Source of the DNA: Ochotona curzoniae
Lineage: Eukaryota; Chordata; Mammalia; Lagomorpha; Ochotonidae
DNA length: 64,000 bases
Assembly: GCF_017591425.1 (NCBI RefSeq)
Contig: NW_024467120.1
Location: forward strand, 7,192,001-7,256,000
Direction of reading: 5' to 3'
Shown here: in pieces, positions 1 through 11,307 of the stretch
Position numbering within the stretch: position 1 is the stretch's first letter
Layout of the letters: each line of letters opens with the position of its first letter
Notes under the pieces: model-generated
The model's database searches: none
What the model saw: only the letters and a program-made list of their open reading frames with translations
Told to the model about the DNA's origin: nothing
Position numbers and translations under genes: made by a program

Positions 1-1600
1 GGATGGTGGGTGTCTCACCTGCCATCTTTACCTGGGGCAGTGTTTCTGAAGAGCATTAGAAATGTGATGCTTTTAAGTGTGCATTGCACCCTTTATTCTA
101 AATGAACTGCATAAATGAATCTACACATGCACATAGTCACAAATGCACCAACACAGTGCTGTCAGTATGATTAATGCAAATAAAGTCAACTGGAAAAAAT
201 GGTAGTATTACATATATTTCAAAGTAGAAATATTTAGACAAAAATACAACTGAATGCCTGCTGAATGCACTGTGTATAGAATTATAGTGAATTTCCAATT
301 GATGAATTCTCACTGATATGTATGTCTTTAGGAACTTAAGTATTGGCAACAGTGTTACTCCAATATTGGGCTTTTCTGAATTAAGTCTTGCTAAAGTTTT
401 AAGTAAGTATTTTTTTTTTCTTCTGTTCAGAGAAGTTGAATTTCAGAAACTGCCAGAATTGTATAAGCATGTGAGCTAGACCTTTACTGAGTTAATGTGG
501 GTTCTTTTCTTTCTACTTGAATGTCTAGTGGGATATTTAGAATTGGCGTTTTGTGTAGTAGAGACCTGTGCCGTGGAAGGCATTTAATATCCCTGACTTC
601 TGCCCACTCTGCAACTTGGAATCAGTGTCAGAACTCAGAAGATTTGATAGACTTGACCAGATAATGACTAAAATTTGTCTGACCTTAAACAGCTCAAATT
701 GGCTAAAACCATAAATGAGAGCTGCTCTATGAATATATTAGTTTCATTTATACCCAAATTGAAGCAACAATTTATAGAAGAGAAAGTATGGTATCAAATA
801 AAAATGAAAATGGTTTGTTCATTACCAGTAGTCAGGGAAATGCACATTAAAATGAGACTAATTTTTGTCCACTAGATAGCTATTTTCTTAACAGGTTCAT
901 TGCTGCTGAGAGGATCAGAACAGCTACGGTTTCATTGCTGGTGAGGGTTTGCATTGCTGTAATCTGGGAAAAGTACAAAAATAGAAACAGGTGTGCTTTT
1001 TGATATAGCAGTCCTGTGTTCTGTAGTCCTCTGGAGATATGAAAACACCAGTGTGCAAGAATGGAAACAACGTGTCACTGTTTAGAATGCAAAAGGTGTT
1101 AAACAAGTCTGCCATAGTATACCACTTAGGTTTTCTTCTCTCTGGGCACATTGGCGGTGCTTTTATTGCTGTCCATCCTGGTATCTGCCTCTGTAGAGTT
1201 GCCCAGAGGACAAGCAACGTGAGGACCTGGATCTCTGTATTTCTAACATCTTCCCTTGATTGTGATAACATTATCCTCCATGGCATCCTTTCAAAACACA
1301 CACAAACACGCCGTGATAACTTCTTTCTAAGTGTTTGGATTCTGCTTATTGTTAAAGAACAAACTGCTTCTGTCAATAGCTGTGACATAAGTGTTTCTGT
1401 GGAATAATGTTGGATTCTTGTTTCGTAAGAGTCCAATTTCAGACATTAACTGTGCATTGCTTAGAAGATGTAGAACTTTTCATCTGAAACAAATGTTTAT
1501 TTTCTCTGGACACTCTTAGCTATGTAGGTTTTGTCTCTTCTGTTTATTAGCCATGCTCTGTTTACGTATGACTGCGGTTTACATGGCCCTGTAAAATGAG
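1..1600. other. Unique intron, no gene or repeat recognised
   Basis: AT-rich unique sequence. Overlapping open frames on both strands at about 924-1436 show no family resemblance and no splice context, so I do not call them genes. The stretch 1040-1430 is relatively free of low-complexity sequence. Confidence 0.5.
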
Positions 1601-1604
1601 ATAA

Positions 1605-1700
1605 GGGTCTTCAAAAAGCTCATGAAAAATTTATATTAAAAAAACTATACGTGATTTCCAAACTTCTTTGCGTTAAAATAAACTTGTATTTCCTTGGCCT
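1605..1700 (+). mobile_element. Short palindromic DNA-transposon-like repeat (MITE), copy 1 of 3
   Basis: Starts GTCTTCAAAAAGCTCATG and continues through GTTAAAATAAACTTGTA. The same motifs recur at 48781-48990 and, in the other orientation, at about 44793-44875. The full copy has inverted ends. I infer an old mariner/Tc1-class nonautonomous element; the family name is uncertain. Confidence 0.5.
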
Positions 1701-2299
1701 TGTCCTGAGTAGCACTCGTGGGATTTTTTTCAAAGTCACTGATGTTTGTACCATATCTGGTCAGGCATCTTTAGAGAAGCTAGAGTTAGTATTCATTCAA
1801 TTTGACTAATCCTTGTGGACTGCCCACTGTGTTATGTAAGGCTTTGGTGCTGTAAGGGTTAATGAGATACAGCCAGTGCAACTGAGAGCTGGATGGTTAA
1901 TAAGAAGGCTGGGATCTTGTCTTGACTGTAGTTATTCAAACTAAGCAGGGTTTGGGGGTGTGGGGTAGCAATTCCTCCATGGAGGTGGGCACCTGGGATA
2001 CCTGAGCTTTTGAAGGCTGAGGTCTTACTCAAGTCTGTACCCTACAGTGTTCCCAAGTATCATTTTTTTCCACCTCCTGCTCCCAAGAAAAGCTCATTAC
2101 CATTGTAAGTATCAGGAAGGGCAGCTCCAAGTTGAATAGAGCAAAGTTGATACTGAAAACCCTAATCATTTCTGGCTTTTTTTCTTCCCCAGTTTTGTCA
2201 AGTTCAGTGTGACATCTTGGTCTTTAATAAGATAGTTGCCTGAAATTCAATTTCCACATGTCAAGGAATAATTTCTTCTGTACACACCATGTTTTTGGT

Positions 2300-2540
2300 A
2301 AATTTTAAGGTTTTATAAAATTTCAGACTGGTAGGAAAGTTTAGATTCGTGTGCTGTTATTACATACCCACTGTCCAGATTCCCCAAATGCCAGTATCTT
2401 GCCACCTGTTTCCCCTCTCTCCTTTTTTTTTTTGTATAGGTGATACGTTTTTGTGGCTAAAAAATAGGCAAACGGTTAACATGTAGAAATTTGCGTAGGT
2501 GTCTTTGGCTTACCACCTGTTGTGAAGTGCGTAGTGGAGA
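2300..2540 (+). mobile_element. Ancient LINE-1 3'-region fragment
   Basis: The run around ACATACCCACTGTCCAGATT followed by CCAGTATCTTGCCACCTG resembles the 3' untranslated part of old mammalian L1 families. It is strongly diverged and the boundaries are approximate. Confidence 0.45.
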
Positions 2541-2960
2541 AGTGTGGGCAGGGTCCATTCAGTTTTAGGCAGAGCTCCTATACGTGTTGATGCTGCCTCT
2601 GTCAGACATGTTGCTCCTCACAGCACCATCAGTTAGTACTACCAGGTGACCCTGTGCTTTCCTTGTTTCAAGTCTGGATTGGTCTGTAAGATCTGGGCCC
2701 TTCCTGTTGATGGGCTGCCGTGGCTTCTTGCTGCACGTAATGGGCAGAGCTGGGAGATGTAGGTGTGTACACAAACAACTGTATCTGTTTTTGTTTTATC
2801 TTTGTTTTAAAAAGGGGCCAGGTCAGACTTCTCCCTTTGTTTCTGCTTTAGCCCTTTCCCCAGTTAAAAAAAAAAAAAGTAAAAGGCACAAATTTTAAGT
2901 AATATGCTTACATCATTTGTTCATTCTAATTATGTAGAATATTTAAGAATTACTAGACCA

Positions 2961-3276
2961 GGGCCCGGCGCCGTGGCCTAGCGGCTAAAGTCCTCACCTT
3001 GAACATGCTGGGATCCTATATGGGTGCCAGTTCTAATCCTGGAAGCTCCATTTCCCATCCAGCTCCCTCCCTGTGGCCTGGGAAAGCAGTTGAGGGCAGC
3101 CCAAAGCCTTGAGACCCTGCACCTGTGTGGGATACCCAGAAGAAGTTTTTGGATCGGCATAGCATTGGCCGTTGCAGTCACTTGGGGAGTGAATCATCGG
3201 ACGGAAGATCTTCCTGTCTGTCCTCCTCTCTGTGTATCTGACTTTCCAATAAATAAATAAATCTTCAAAAAAAATT
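2961..3276 (+). mobile_element. C-SINE, nearly full length, sense
   Basis: Head GGGCCCGGCGCCGTGGCC, the CTATATGGGTGCC box, the middle segment GTGGCCTGGGAAAGCAGT and tail CCAATAAATAAATAAATCTTC. tRNA-derived lagomorph SINE transcribed by Pol III; its open frames are repeat sequence, not genes. Confidence 0.9.
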
Positions 3277-3879
3277 CTAACCCATCTTGTGCAAACCAAG
3301 TTTTACTAACTGGGTGTAGGTCTTTTTTGTCAAAATCAGTTCTTTTCAGTGTGATCGTACTTGTAATTTGTAATACAGTTAAGATAATTTGTTACCACTT
3401 GTGGCTTCTGCCCATATCCTGGATGATTTTAATTTGAGTATGTGAAGCATTAGCATCACCCCGAAAGTTTGAACTATGTTAATTTTTTAAACCTTTCTTA
3501 TGTCTTAGTTCTTTCCATCCTGAGCCTGTTTGTGATTATCTTCTTTTTGTACAAATATACATGAACACAGTGGCAATTTTTGTTTCAACCATACATTCTA
3601 CATGTATTAATCAGTTTTACAATAAGGAATAATTGTATACTACTCCCATTTGTTAATTTTGTCAGTTTTTTTTTTTTTTTTACCACATTCATGGTTATTT
3701 ATTCTATGGGCATAATATGAAGAAATAGAGTTCTATATATGGAATTCACATAAATTTAAAAATTTTCCCTTTGATTTTTACCTATGATAGCGTATTGTAG
3801 ATATTTTTGGGGGGTGGAGGAGATAGAACCTGGTAACCCTGCTTCAGCTCATAAATATCCTGTTTTGTTTTTTTTCCTC
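3277..3879. other. AT-rich intron, possibly LINE-derived
   Basis: Low-GC sequence with a poly-T run at about 3666-3682. It may belong to the same ancient LINE as the following block but is too diverged to call. Confidence 0.4.
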
Positions 3880-4095
3880 ATGGTTGTGTAGTGCTGAGTG
3901 ACTGTCATGCTTCTTTCAGCTCCTCTCCTCTGTGTGGGCATTTCAGATGTTTCCAGTCCTTTGGAATTCCAGATAGTACTGGGATGAGTAAGCTTCTGCA
4001 TGTGTTTGAGCTGTACCTTTAAATACCTGGAGCAGAGGTTGCTGGATCAAAATGTAAGTCAGTTAGACAGTGTGCTCTTCCGTCTGTTGGATCAA
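3880..4095 (+). mobile_element. Ancient LINE-1 3' UTR fragment
   Basis: The sequence around GGGCATTTCAGATGTTTCCAGT, then GGTTGCTGGATCAAAATGTA, follows the order of motifs seen in old L1M 3' regions (GTTTCCAGTC, then TTGCTGGGTCAAA). Confidence 0.55.
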
Positions 4096-4369
4096 CTTGT
4101 GCCCATATGGGATTCTGGTGTCCCAGGTGGAGGAGGATTTGTCTCCTATCCCTCCATGCCAGCCCCATGATGTTTCTAAGTATTTTTTTTTAAATGAATT
4201 GTAACATTGTGTTGTCTAACTTCATGATAAATCCAGTTGATACATATATGTGCAAATTAGGAATTCACTTGTAATAAGTGAGCTTACAGGGCAAAGTAGT
4301 GTTTTTAATGAAGTTATATCATCTAAGGACTGGACATCGTTTTATGTTTTGTCATTCAGCAGTGTTTTT

Positions 4370-4643
4370 CAGATTTATTGATTTTTATCGGAAAGTCACA
4401 TTTACACAGACAGAAAGATCTTCCATCCGCTGGCTCACTCCACGTGGCTGCAGCCGATTTGAAGCCAGGAGCGAAGAACTACTTCCAGGACTCCCCACTT
4501 GCGTGCAGGGTCTCAAGGCTTTTGGACCATCCTCTGCTTTCCCAAGCCATAAGCAGGGAGCTGGGACAGTAACCGGTGCACATATGGGATCCTGGAACAT
4601 GCAAGGCGAGAATTTAGCCAGTAGACTATCATGCCGAGCCCTC
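4370..4643 (-). mobile_element. C-SINE, antisense, with perfect 14-bp target-site duplication
   Basis: The reverse-complement tail (AGATTTATTGATTTTTAT) is at the left and the head at the right (CATGCCGAGCCC). The flanks TCAGCAGTGTTTTT at 4356-4369 and 4644-4657 are identical, defining the insertion precisely. Confidence 0.92.
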
Positions 4644-4749
4644 TCAGCAGTGTTTTTAATTTTAAATGATGTTTCCATAGATGATTAGGGTGGGAAGGAA
4701 CCGGGATTAGGGAAAAGTGGGTGTGATCATTGTTTATGAATTTAAGAAT

Positions 4750-5189
4750 TACCAATTGGGGTCAGGAGAAATGAGGGGAGAAGCCATACCCAGTTTCCTA
4801 TCTGCCCAGTGCTTTGGGGATGGGGAATGGCCACCTGCTATCAACCCAGGGCCCTGATGTGGTGCACTCTGAGGCTTCTGCCCAGATTGTTGTGAAAGTT
4901 CTGACATGGATGAGGAACCCTTCCAATGTCCATTAGATTACACAGTCCGCCTTAGATCTCCATTTTCCCAGATATTTGTAGTTGTTCAATTTGTTCTATT
5001 CTCCTTCCTCTGCTATCCTACCAGATGTCCTCTGCAGGCCCCAGTGGGCTGCCAAATCCTCTATATGCATCAGGACCTGCCGTCCACTACTCCATCTTTT
5101 CCACTGAGGATGACCAATTCTTATAGTTGGGGCCAAGGAATGAGGCAGGCAATCTGGGCCTTTCTGAATACTATGCCCCTGGGCTCATG
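4750..5189. other. Unique intron leading into the GC-rich repeat block
   Basis: Moderate-GC sequence. An open frame at 4906-5403 runs into the repeat block and looks fortuitous. No known family is seen. Confidence 0.4.
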
Positions 5190-5800
5190 GACACTGCACC
5201 CACTGTGCATGCAGGCCCAGGGACCCAGTCCAGGGGACCTTGGCCTTGCTGGACCCCATGTCCTGGGGCTCGTGAACCTGATACCACTGCACAGGGCAGC
5301 CCAAGGGCCCTGTAAGGTGACCCAGGTCACACCAGCCCTTTCCGCTCCCAGGGTTCATGAAGCTGGCACCCACCATGTAGATTGTCTTCCCCAGGGCTCA
5401 TGAACCCATCACCCACTGTCCCCAGATTGGCCTGGCCTGCTTCACCTTGGCATCCAACAGTGGATGTTGCAGCCTTGCTCAGTCCTGTCTGCCCCCCGTT
5501 CCAGCTCCTGCTGATGGATGCTGCAGCCTAACTCAGCCCACCTGGCCTCCAGTCCCATCCCCAGTGTGAGCTGGCTGGTGTTGCAGCCCAACCCAGTACC
5601 TCCTGCACCCTGTCCTGATCTCAGATCTGCCAGTGGATGTTTCGAACTGGCCCAGAGTCTGGCCTGCCCACAGACCTGACCCACATGTATGCTGGCAGGT
5701 ACTGTAGCCTGGCTTTGTTTGGGCTGCTCCTTGCCTTGGTTCTTGTGCTCACCTGTAGGGACTGCATCCTGACAAAGGAGTAGCCCCAAGCTTCTCTATT
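5190..5800. repeat. GC-rich degenerate tandem block 1
   Basis: Imperfect units of about 60-75 bp recur around motifs such as GTGGATGTTGCAGCCT, GATGGATGCTGCAGCCTAA and GGCTGGTGTTGCAGCCCAA, each followed by CCAGT or CCTGCC and a CTC(A/G)TG element. The left part uses related units around GGGCTCATGAAC. It shares vocabulary with the larger block at 14170-15990. Possible origin: the 5' UTR of an L1 or a minisatellite. Confidence 0.55.
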
Positions 5801-5829
5801 AGATCTGCTAGTGGCAGATCTTGTTCACA

Positions 5830-6624
5830 CCAGTGGATCCTTGGTGCAGGTTGACTTTGTCTACCTCTTCTGGCAGGAGCAATAGGCAAAGCTTCATTAA
5901 CACGAAATGTTGGTTCCTGTGCTGTGTACCTGAAATTGTTTTAAAAAAATTTTTCCTGAGGTTAAAATCTTTGACACTCAGCTTGATGGGCACTTTTTAA
6001 ATCAAATCTTGAGCCAACGGATGGTCTGAAAAATAGAATCCATCATTGCTGACTCTGTTCCGGAAGGCAAGGTTATGTGTACCAGGGCAAAATTTAAACC
6101 CGTGTTTCTTGTTTGGTAGCCCACAAAGAGACATCTTGTTTGATCATCAAAGTTCTGAGACCTCAGGATATGATTCCAGGAGCAGCAAATAACAGATTAT
6201 TGACTCCAAAGATACCAAGCTATTTAATGCCTTCAGAGAACAATCAGTCTTCTCTGAATAATGAAATACCAGGCTAGGAAGGGGGCATGGTTTCAGTTTT
6301 GTTAACTGAATCACATTAGCTGGAGATTGCTAGTTTGAGTCTCTTCCCTGATGGCTGACTCGATCTCACTTGTTTCAGTTGTGAATTTTTATAATAGAAT
6401 TGAAAGATGGCCTCTTTTTGGATTAGCTTTTGCAAGGAACATTCTAGAAAGTTAAAATGTCTGGTATCCAGAATGACTCTGGCAAGCAACAGAGTGTGTA
6501 TGCATCGCTCTTGGGAGATAAATTTCATTCTTGTTGCTTGTTGATAGCCCAAGATCGTACCGGCCTTGTGTCTGGAGTGGCTCAAACTACTGTCTACTGC
6601 ATGTAACTCTGTGTTCTCTCCATT
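5830..6624. other. Unique intron, nothing recognised
   Basis: No coding, RNA or repeat family recognised in this stretch. Confidence 0.45.
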
Positions 6625-6735
6625 ATACTGTGCTTTACACATTTGTTGAGTTACTGCCTTAGGCCAGGCATTATGTTTGGGACCAAGAAGAGAAGAATAA
6701 GACAGGGTCCTGTCTCTAACAGGAAAGGGAGTGTG
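6625..6735 (+). mobile_element. LINE-2 3' fragment
   Basis: TTGTTGAGTTACTGCC, then GGCCAGGCATTATG, then ACAGGGTCCTGTCTC follows the order of the conserved L2 3' region (TGAGTGCCTACT, CCAGGCACTGTG, GGTCCCTGCC). Confidence 0.6.
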
Positions 6736-7639
6736 CCTGTTTCCCAGCTCCCTGTCCAGCCACCTTTGCTTTGCCTTTGCTGGTGGGACTGCCCTGGGAT
6801 AGTTGTCCTTTGTTAGCTGGTATAATGATGGCTTTGTTAGGAAATGGTGCTAGAGGGAAACTGCAAGGTGATACCAGCAGAAAAAGCCTTTTGGGTTTCC
6901 ATCTTCCCGCTTTGTTCATTCACGGTGGAACCAGGGGTGGGGTAGGGCGGTTTGGGCTTGGGTTGGGTGGTGTGGGGTATGTGTGTGGAGCTGTGTAGTG
7001 GAGCTCACACGGTAGTGCAGTAGCAATCCTGCTTTCTCTCTTGGCCTGCTATAACAGGATAGCATAGAGAGGGTGATTTGCAAGAGAAACATGTCGCTGA
7101 GGAGTCTGATGAAGGTGATGGTAGATTAGCTATGGTGTGTTGGTGGGGTGATGTGTCCCTGTTCGTTGTAGCTGTGTCCCCACATGGTTCGAGGGGCAGG
7201 GAGCTCTGGAGACTCCTGTACAAGAACACCAAACCACTCGGAGGTCTTGCTACTGACACTGTTGCACTGGAGATTGGTTGTGTGGAGTTGAGAGGGAGAC
7301 AACCACCCGGAGAGCACAGCCTGGCTTTGTCTTACAACAGAGTCCAGTTCCAGCTACAGCTGTCATTGAGCTTTGCTCATCTTCCATTCTTTATCACTCT
7401 TGGTGATGCTTTCATTGTTCAGCTCCACTTACAAATCCTTCAACTTCCCAGCCTGGGTTAGGCTTTTATACCTTGCACTCTTTCACAACACCCTGAATTG
7501 ACTGTAACTGCCTTATCCCCTTGGACTGCATTTTTAACTCTCTGGGCATTTCTATTTCAGAGTCTCTAGTGTCTAACAGAGCCTCTCAAATGCTTCTTGA
7601 ACTAGTTCAAATTTCTATTTTTATCCATTCCAGGATATG
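6736..7639. other. Unique intron including a G-rich tract
   Basis: The + strand at 6934-6977 has seven runs of three or more G separated by short loops. The open frame at 7078-7461 has no recognisable domain. Confidence 0.45.
6934..6977 (+). other. Potential G-quadruplex cluster
   Basis: Seven GGG or GGGG runs within 44 bases on the non-template strand of the host gene, beginning GGGGTGGGGTAGGG and ending GGTGTGGGG. Formation of a quadruplex is inference. Confidence 0.55.
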
Positions 7640-9152
7640 ACATAGTTGGCTTCCAGTATCGTAATAGCCTCTTCACATTAGTTTCCCTAACTTGAATAAG
7701 TGTTTAGTTTTTCTCCACGTGACTTCATGACTGGATAAAACATTTTTTTTTTTTTTACTAATGAATAGTATTCCATTATTTGGATTTATCAGTTTATTCA
7801 TTTACCTGGTGAAGGGTGGCTTGGTTGTGCTCAGATTTTTCCAGTTATGATTGAACCCATAGATATGATGTACAGAATTTGATGCATAAATTTTCAGCTC
7901 TTTTGGGAAGATACTGAGGGACGACAATTGCTAGATGTTTGTGTGAGTGTTGAGGAGCTGCCAAACTGTTTTCCAAGCGATGATAGTTTGCATTTTCACT
8001 GAGAGAGTTCTTGTTACTCTGCATTGCTGCCAGCATTCGAGGTTGTCAGAGTGCATTGGGTACCTGGTGTTACTGCATCATATGGAGCATTGCTTACATG
8101 TTATATGTATGTTGTCTTTGAAGTACAAGTCTTTGGGCATTTCTTAATTTAGTGGAATTATTACCAATTTTTAAAAGTTTGTATATTTAGATTTTTTTTT
8201 AAAAATCAGATATATTTGGTAAATGTTTTTATCTATTTTTAGCCTGTTTTTATTTTCCTGACCATGTCTTTCGCAGAGAGAAATTTTAAACTTTTCAAGT
8301 TCAGCTTATCGATTCTTGTTTCAGTGGATTATATCTTTAGTGTTGCTTCTGAAGTCATTTTTGAAACTCAAAAGTGTCAAGGCTTCTCGTATTACTTGCT
8401 AGCAATTTTATAGTTTTGTGTCTTGAGTTTGGGCCTCTGATCCATTTTAAGTTAATTTTCGTGAAGACCACGAGGTTGTGCCCAATTCCTTTCTTCCACT
8501 TGCATGTGTCTGATTTGTCCTGCTGTCATGATGTTTATGCCATCGTATTGCGTTTGTTTCCTTGCCGAAGACCAGCTGAGTATATTTATGTGGATGTGTT
8601 TCTGGTCTCTGCGCTGTGTTCCACTGACGCTGGAACACTCTCTTGATTACTCTTTGTAATAGCTCTAAAAGCTGCGTGGTGTTTGTTCGCTTCACGTTGT
8701 TCTTCTCCTTCAATTCTATGTCGGCTATTCCTTTTTTCGCTACTCCATATAAACTTTTGCATGTATGTTTATAGCCACAAAATTGTTTGTTGGAATTTTG
8801 ATAGTGATTACATTGAAACTACAGACCAAAGTTACAGCTGCCATTTGACAATATTGAATCTTCCTGTAAATAAGTATGTAATACAATGCCATTTGCTTAT
8901 TTTTAATTCATTAGAGTATTATAGCTTCCTCATAGATCACATATTTATACATACATACATACTGATGTAGTTGTAACTATGTGTTTCAGTTTTGGGGGTG
9001 CTTCTGAAAAGGGTATTTTTAATTTCAAACTCCACTTATTCATTGCTGGCATATAGGTAAATTGACTTCTATACATTAATGTTACATTTTGTGAACTTGC
9101 TTAGATACACTATTAACTGAGGAGTCGATTTGTCTATTACTTTGACTTTTTA

Positions 9153-9469
9153 AAAAAAGATTGTATATCTGACTTTAGTAAAAACTAAGAGAGGAGCAGA
9201 GGCAGAGGGGAAGATCTTCCACCTGCTGATTCACTCCCCAAGCAGCCTCAATGGCCGGAACTATGCTGATCTGAAAGCCTGAGCTAGGAGCTTCTTCTGG
9301 GTCTCCCACATGGGTCTCAAGGCTTTGGGCCATCCTTGACTGCTTTCCCAGGCCACAGGGAGGGAGCTGGATGGGAAGCAGGACCACTGGAATTAGGACC
9401 GGTACCCATATGGTTTTGTGACCCATGCAAGGTGAGGACTTGAGCTACTAGGCTACCATACCAGGCCCT
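9153..9469 (-). mobile_element. C-SINE, antisense, nested in L1
   Basis: The left tail is degenerate (AAAAAAAGATTGTATATCTGAC); the right end is CTACCATACCAGGCCC. Imperfect flanks TTACTTTGACTTTT and CTACTTTCAACTTT are plausible target-site duplications. Confidence 0.85.
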
Positions 9470-9615
9470 ACTTTCAACTTTCTATGTGGATAATAATTTC
9501 ATCCAAGAACAAAGATGGTCTGATTTTTTTTCCCCTCACAATTAGTACACCGGTTATTCTCCTCCCACCCCTTTTTCTTATTTCATGGAATTGCATGAAT
9601 TTGAAAAGGAGTATG

Positions 9616-9919
9616 GGGCCCGGCGCGGTGGCACAAGTGGTTAAGGTCCTCGCCTTGCACGCCCGGGATCCCATATGGGCACCGGTTCTATCCTGGCAGT
9701 CCCGCTTCCCATCCAGCTCCCTGCCTGTGGCCCGGGAAAGCAGTCGAGGACGGTCCAAAGCTTTGGGACCCTGCACCCGCGTGGGAGACCCGGAAGAGGC
9801 TCCTGGCTTCGGATGGGCATAGCATCAGCCGTTGCGCTCCCTTCCATCTTCCTCTCTGTCTCCTCTCTGTATATCCTCCTTTCCAATAATAAAAATAATA
9901 AAAATAAATCTTTAAAAAA
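9616..9919 (+). mobile_element. Young C-SINE, sense, with exact 12-bp target-site duplication
   Basis: Head GGGCCCGGCGCGGTGGCACA. AAAAGGAGTATG is repeated at 9604-9615 and 9920-9931. Low apparent divergence marks it as young. About 30 bp of the usual CACTTGGGGAGTGAATCATC segment is missing near 9835, so it is an internal-deletion copy. Confidence 0.95.
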
Positions 9920-10451
9920 AAAAGGAGTATGAAAAGGGCTGTCGTAGCCCTGTTTATGATTTTAGTGGAAAATCATCAAGTTTCTTGTCACTAAATAGGT
10001 TTTTATAGTTTTAAGAAGTTGTTCTATGAGGTTTCTATTCTGTTTTAGTAGGTGCTGTTTTGTCAAGTGCTTTTTGCTGCATCTTGGTTAAAAAAAGAAA
10101 AAGCTGTTCGTGGTCAGTTACCAATGTAAGTTGATTTACCATGTTGATTGCCGACTGTTGAATCAGCTTTGCATACCTGATGCATTCTGGTTGATCATTG
10201 TCTTACACATGGTTAGATTCAACTTAGCTTGTGTCTGTGGTCATTTTGTGTTTTCTTGGTCTGGTTTGCACTGGGTAATACTGGCCCTGGCATGAGTTAG
10301 AAAGTCCCCCCTCTGTTCTGAAAGATATTATAGACTGCAAATCTACTGTGCGTTTTTTTTTTTTCCCTGAAATGTGTGGTAGAATTCACTAGTGACCCCA
10401 TTTAACCCCTCTAAGTGTGGTACACTGAGTTTAACAATGTTAGTGCTTTTT

Positions 10452-10735
10452 TTAAAAGATTGCGTTTATTTGAAAGGCAGAGTTACAGAGAGATGTGAAA
10501 ACAGACATACTTCATCTGCTGATGCCCTGTGCAGCTGGCATCTGTGGCTGGTGCTGTGACAGCCGAAAGCCAGGAGCCCAGGGCAGGGGTCCAAGGGCCC
10601 AAGCACTGCTTTACCAGGTTCTCTAGCAGATAGCTGGGTCAGAAGAGGTGCATCCCAGTCTTGAACTGGCACCCATGTGAGATGCTGGCACTGCATGTGG
10701 TGGCTTGATTTGCTGTGCCACGGTGCTAGCCCCCA
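10452..10735 (-). mobile_element. Older C-SINE, antisense, nested in L1
   Basis: TTTATTTGAAAGGCAGAGTTACAG at the left; GCTGTGCCACGGTGCTAGCCCC at the right. It has the TTTGAAAGGCAGAG variant of older lagomorph SINE subfamilies and many substitutions. Confidence 0.8.
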
Positions 10736-10938
10736 AAATGTTGTTAATTATTGATTTGATATTTTTAGTAGCTGTTGGCTTATTCAGACTGTCTGGTGTA
10801 TTTTACAAATTCCTGTTCCCATGTGGAACTGATTAATCAGTCTAGGCCGATCAAATCTGGGAACATAGACTTATTCATAATATGGTTTTATTGTCCTTAT
10901 AGCCTTGTCTATAGTGATGTCTTCTCTTTCATTTAAAT

Positions 10939-11307
10939 CACTGTCGTGTCACTTAATGATGTGGATACATTCTGACAAATATGTAAGATCAGGCTGTTTC
11001 CAGTATAACAAGAGACAATATTTTGTACTTACCTTTTTTTCTCCAAATAGAAGTCTGTTACTATTACATACTAGTGACAGTCATTTGTTATTATTTTGGA
11101 GTATTTTGTTGTGCATGGTTGTGTTCTTTTACGTGACTCAGTACAATAGGGTTGTTTACACTAGCTTCACGAAGCACAGAAGTAATGCATTGCTGATGCC
11201 TTTAAGACAGTTACAATGTTACCAGGGAATCGAAACTTTTCAACTATTATAGGACCACTCTTGTACATGCAGTCCATTAATGGCTCAAACGCCATTATAT
11301 GAGATAG
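10939..11307 (+). mobile_element. Tigger-like DNA transposon, internally deleted (MITE)
   Basis: The left arm CACTGTCGTGTCACTTAATGA resembles the start of a mammalian Tigger (pogo-superfamily) element. The right arm (GGGTTGTTTACACTAGCTTCACGAAGCAC, then AATCGAAACTTTTCAACTATTATAGG and CTCAAACGCCATTATATGAG) resembles the matching 3' end. The transposase region is absent. It appears to have inserted into the antisense L1. Confidence 0.65.

Larger units (their letters stand above)
7640..10938 (-). mobile_element. Antisense LINE-1 (3' UTR and ORF2 remnant), interrupted by three SINEs
   Basis: Read on the + strand, the order of motifs follows the reverse complement of an L1 3' end and ORF2. Examples are AGCTGCCAAACTGTTTTCC at 7957, GGCCTCTGATCCATTTTAAGTTAATTTT near 8430, CAATATTGAATCTTCCTG near 8849, GCATACCTGATGCATTCTGG near 10170 and GTGGTAGAATTCACTAGTG near 10377. 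Many stops and indels break the frame, so it is dead. SINEs at 9153-9469, 9616-9919 and 10452-10735 lie inside it. Confidence 0.75.

Noticed and set aside
924..1436. 170-codon minus frame overlapping a 122-codon plus frame
   Set aside because: No recognisable domain, opposite-strand frames in the same unique intron sequence, no splice or promoter context.
2961..3276. Functional tRNA gene from the SINE head
   Set aside because: The tRNA-like head has decayed Pol III boxes and no cloverleaf; it is a SINE.
4906..5403. 165-codon frame, + strand
   Set aside because: Runs into the GC-rich degenerate repeat; low stop density follows from composition.
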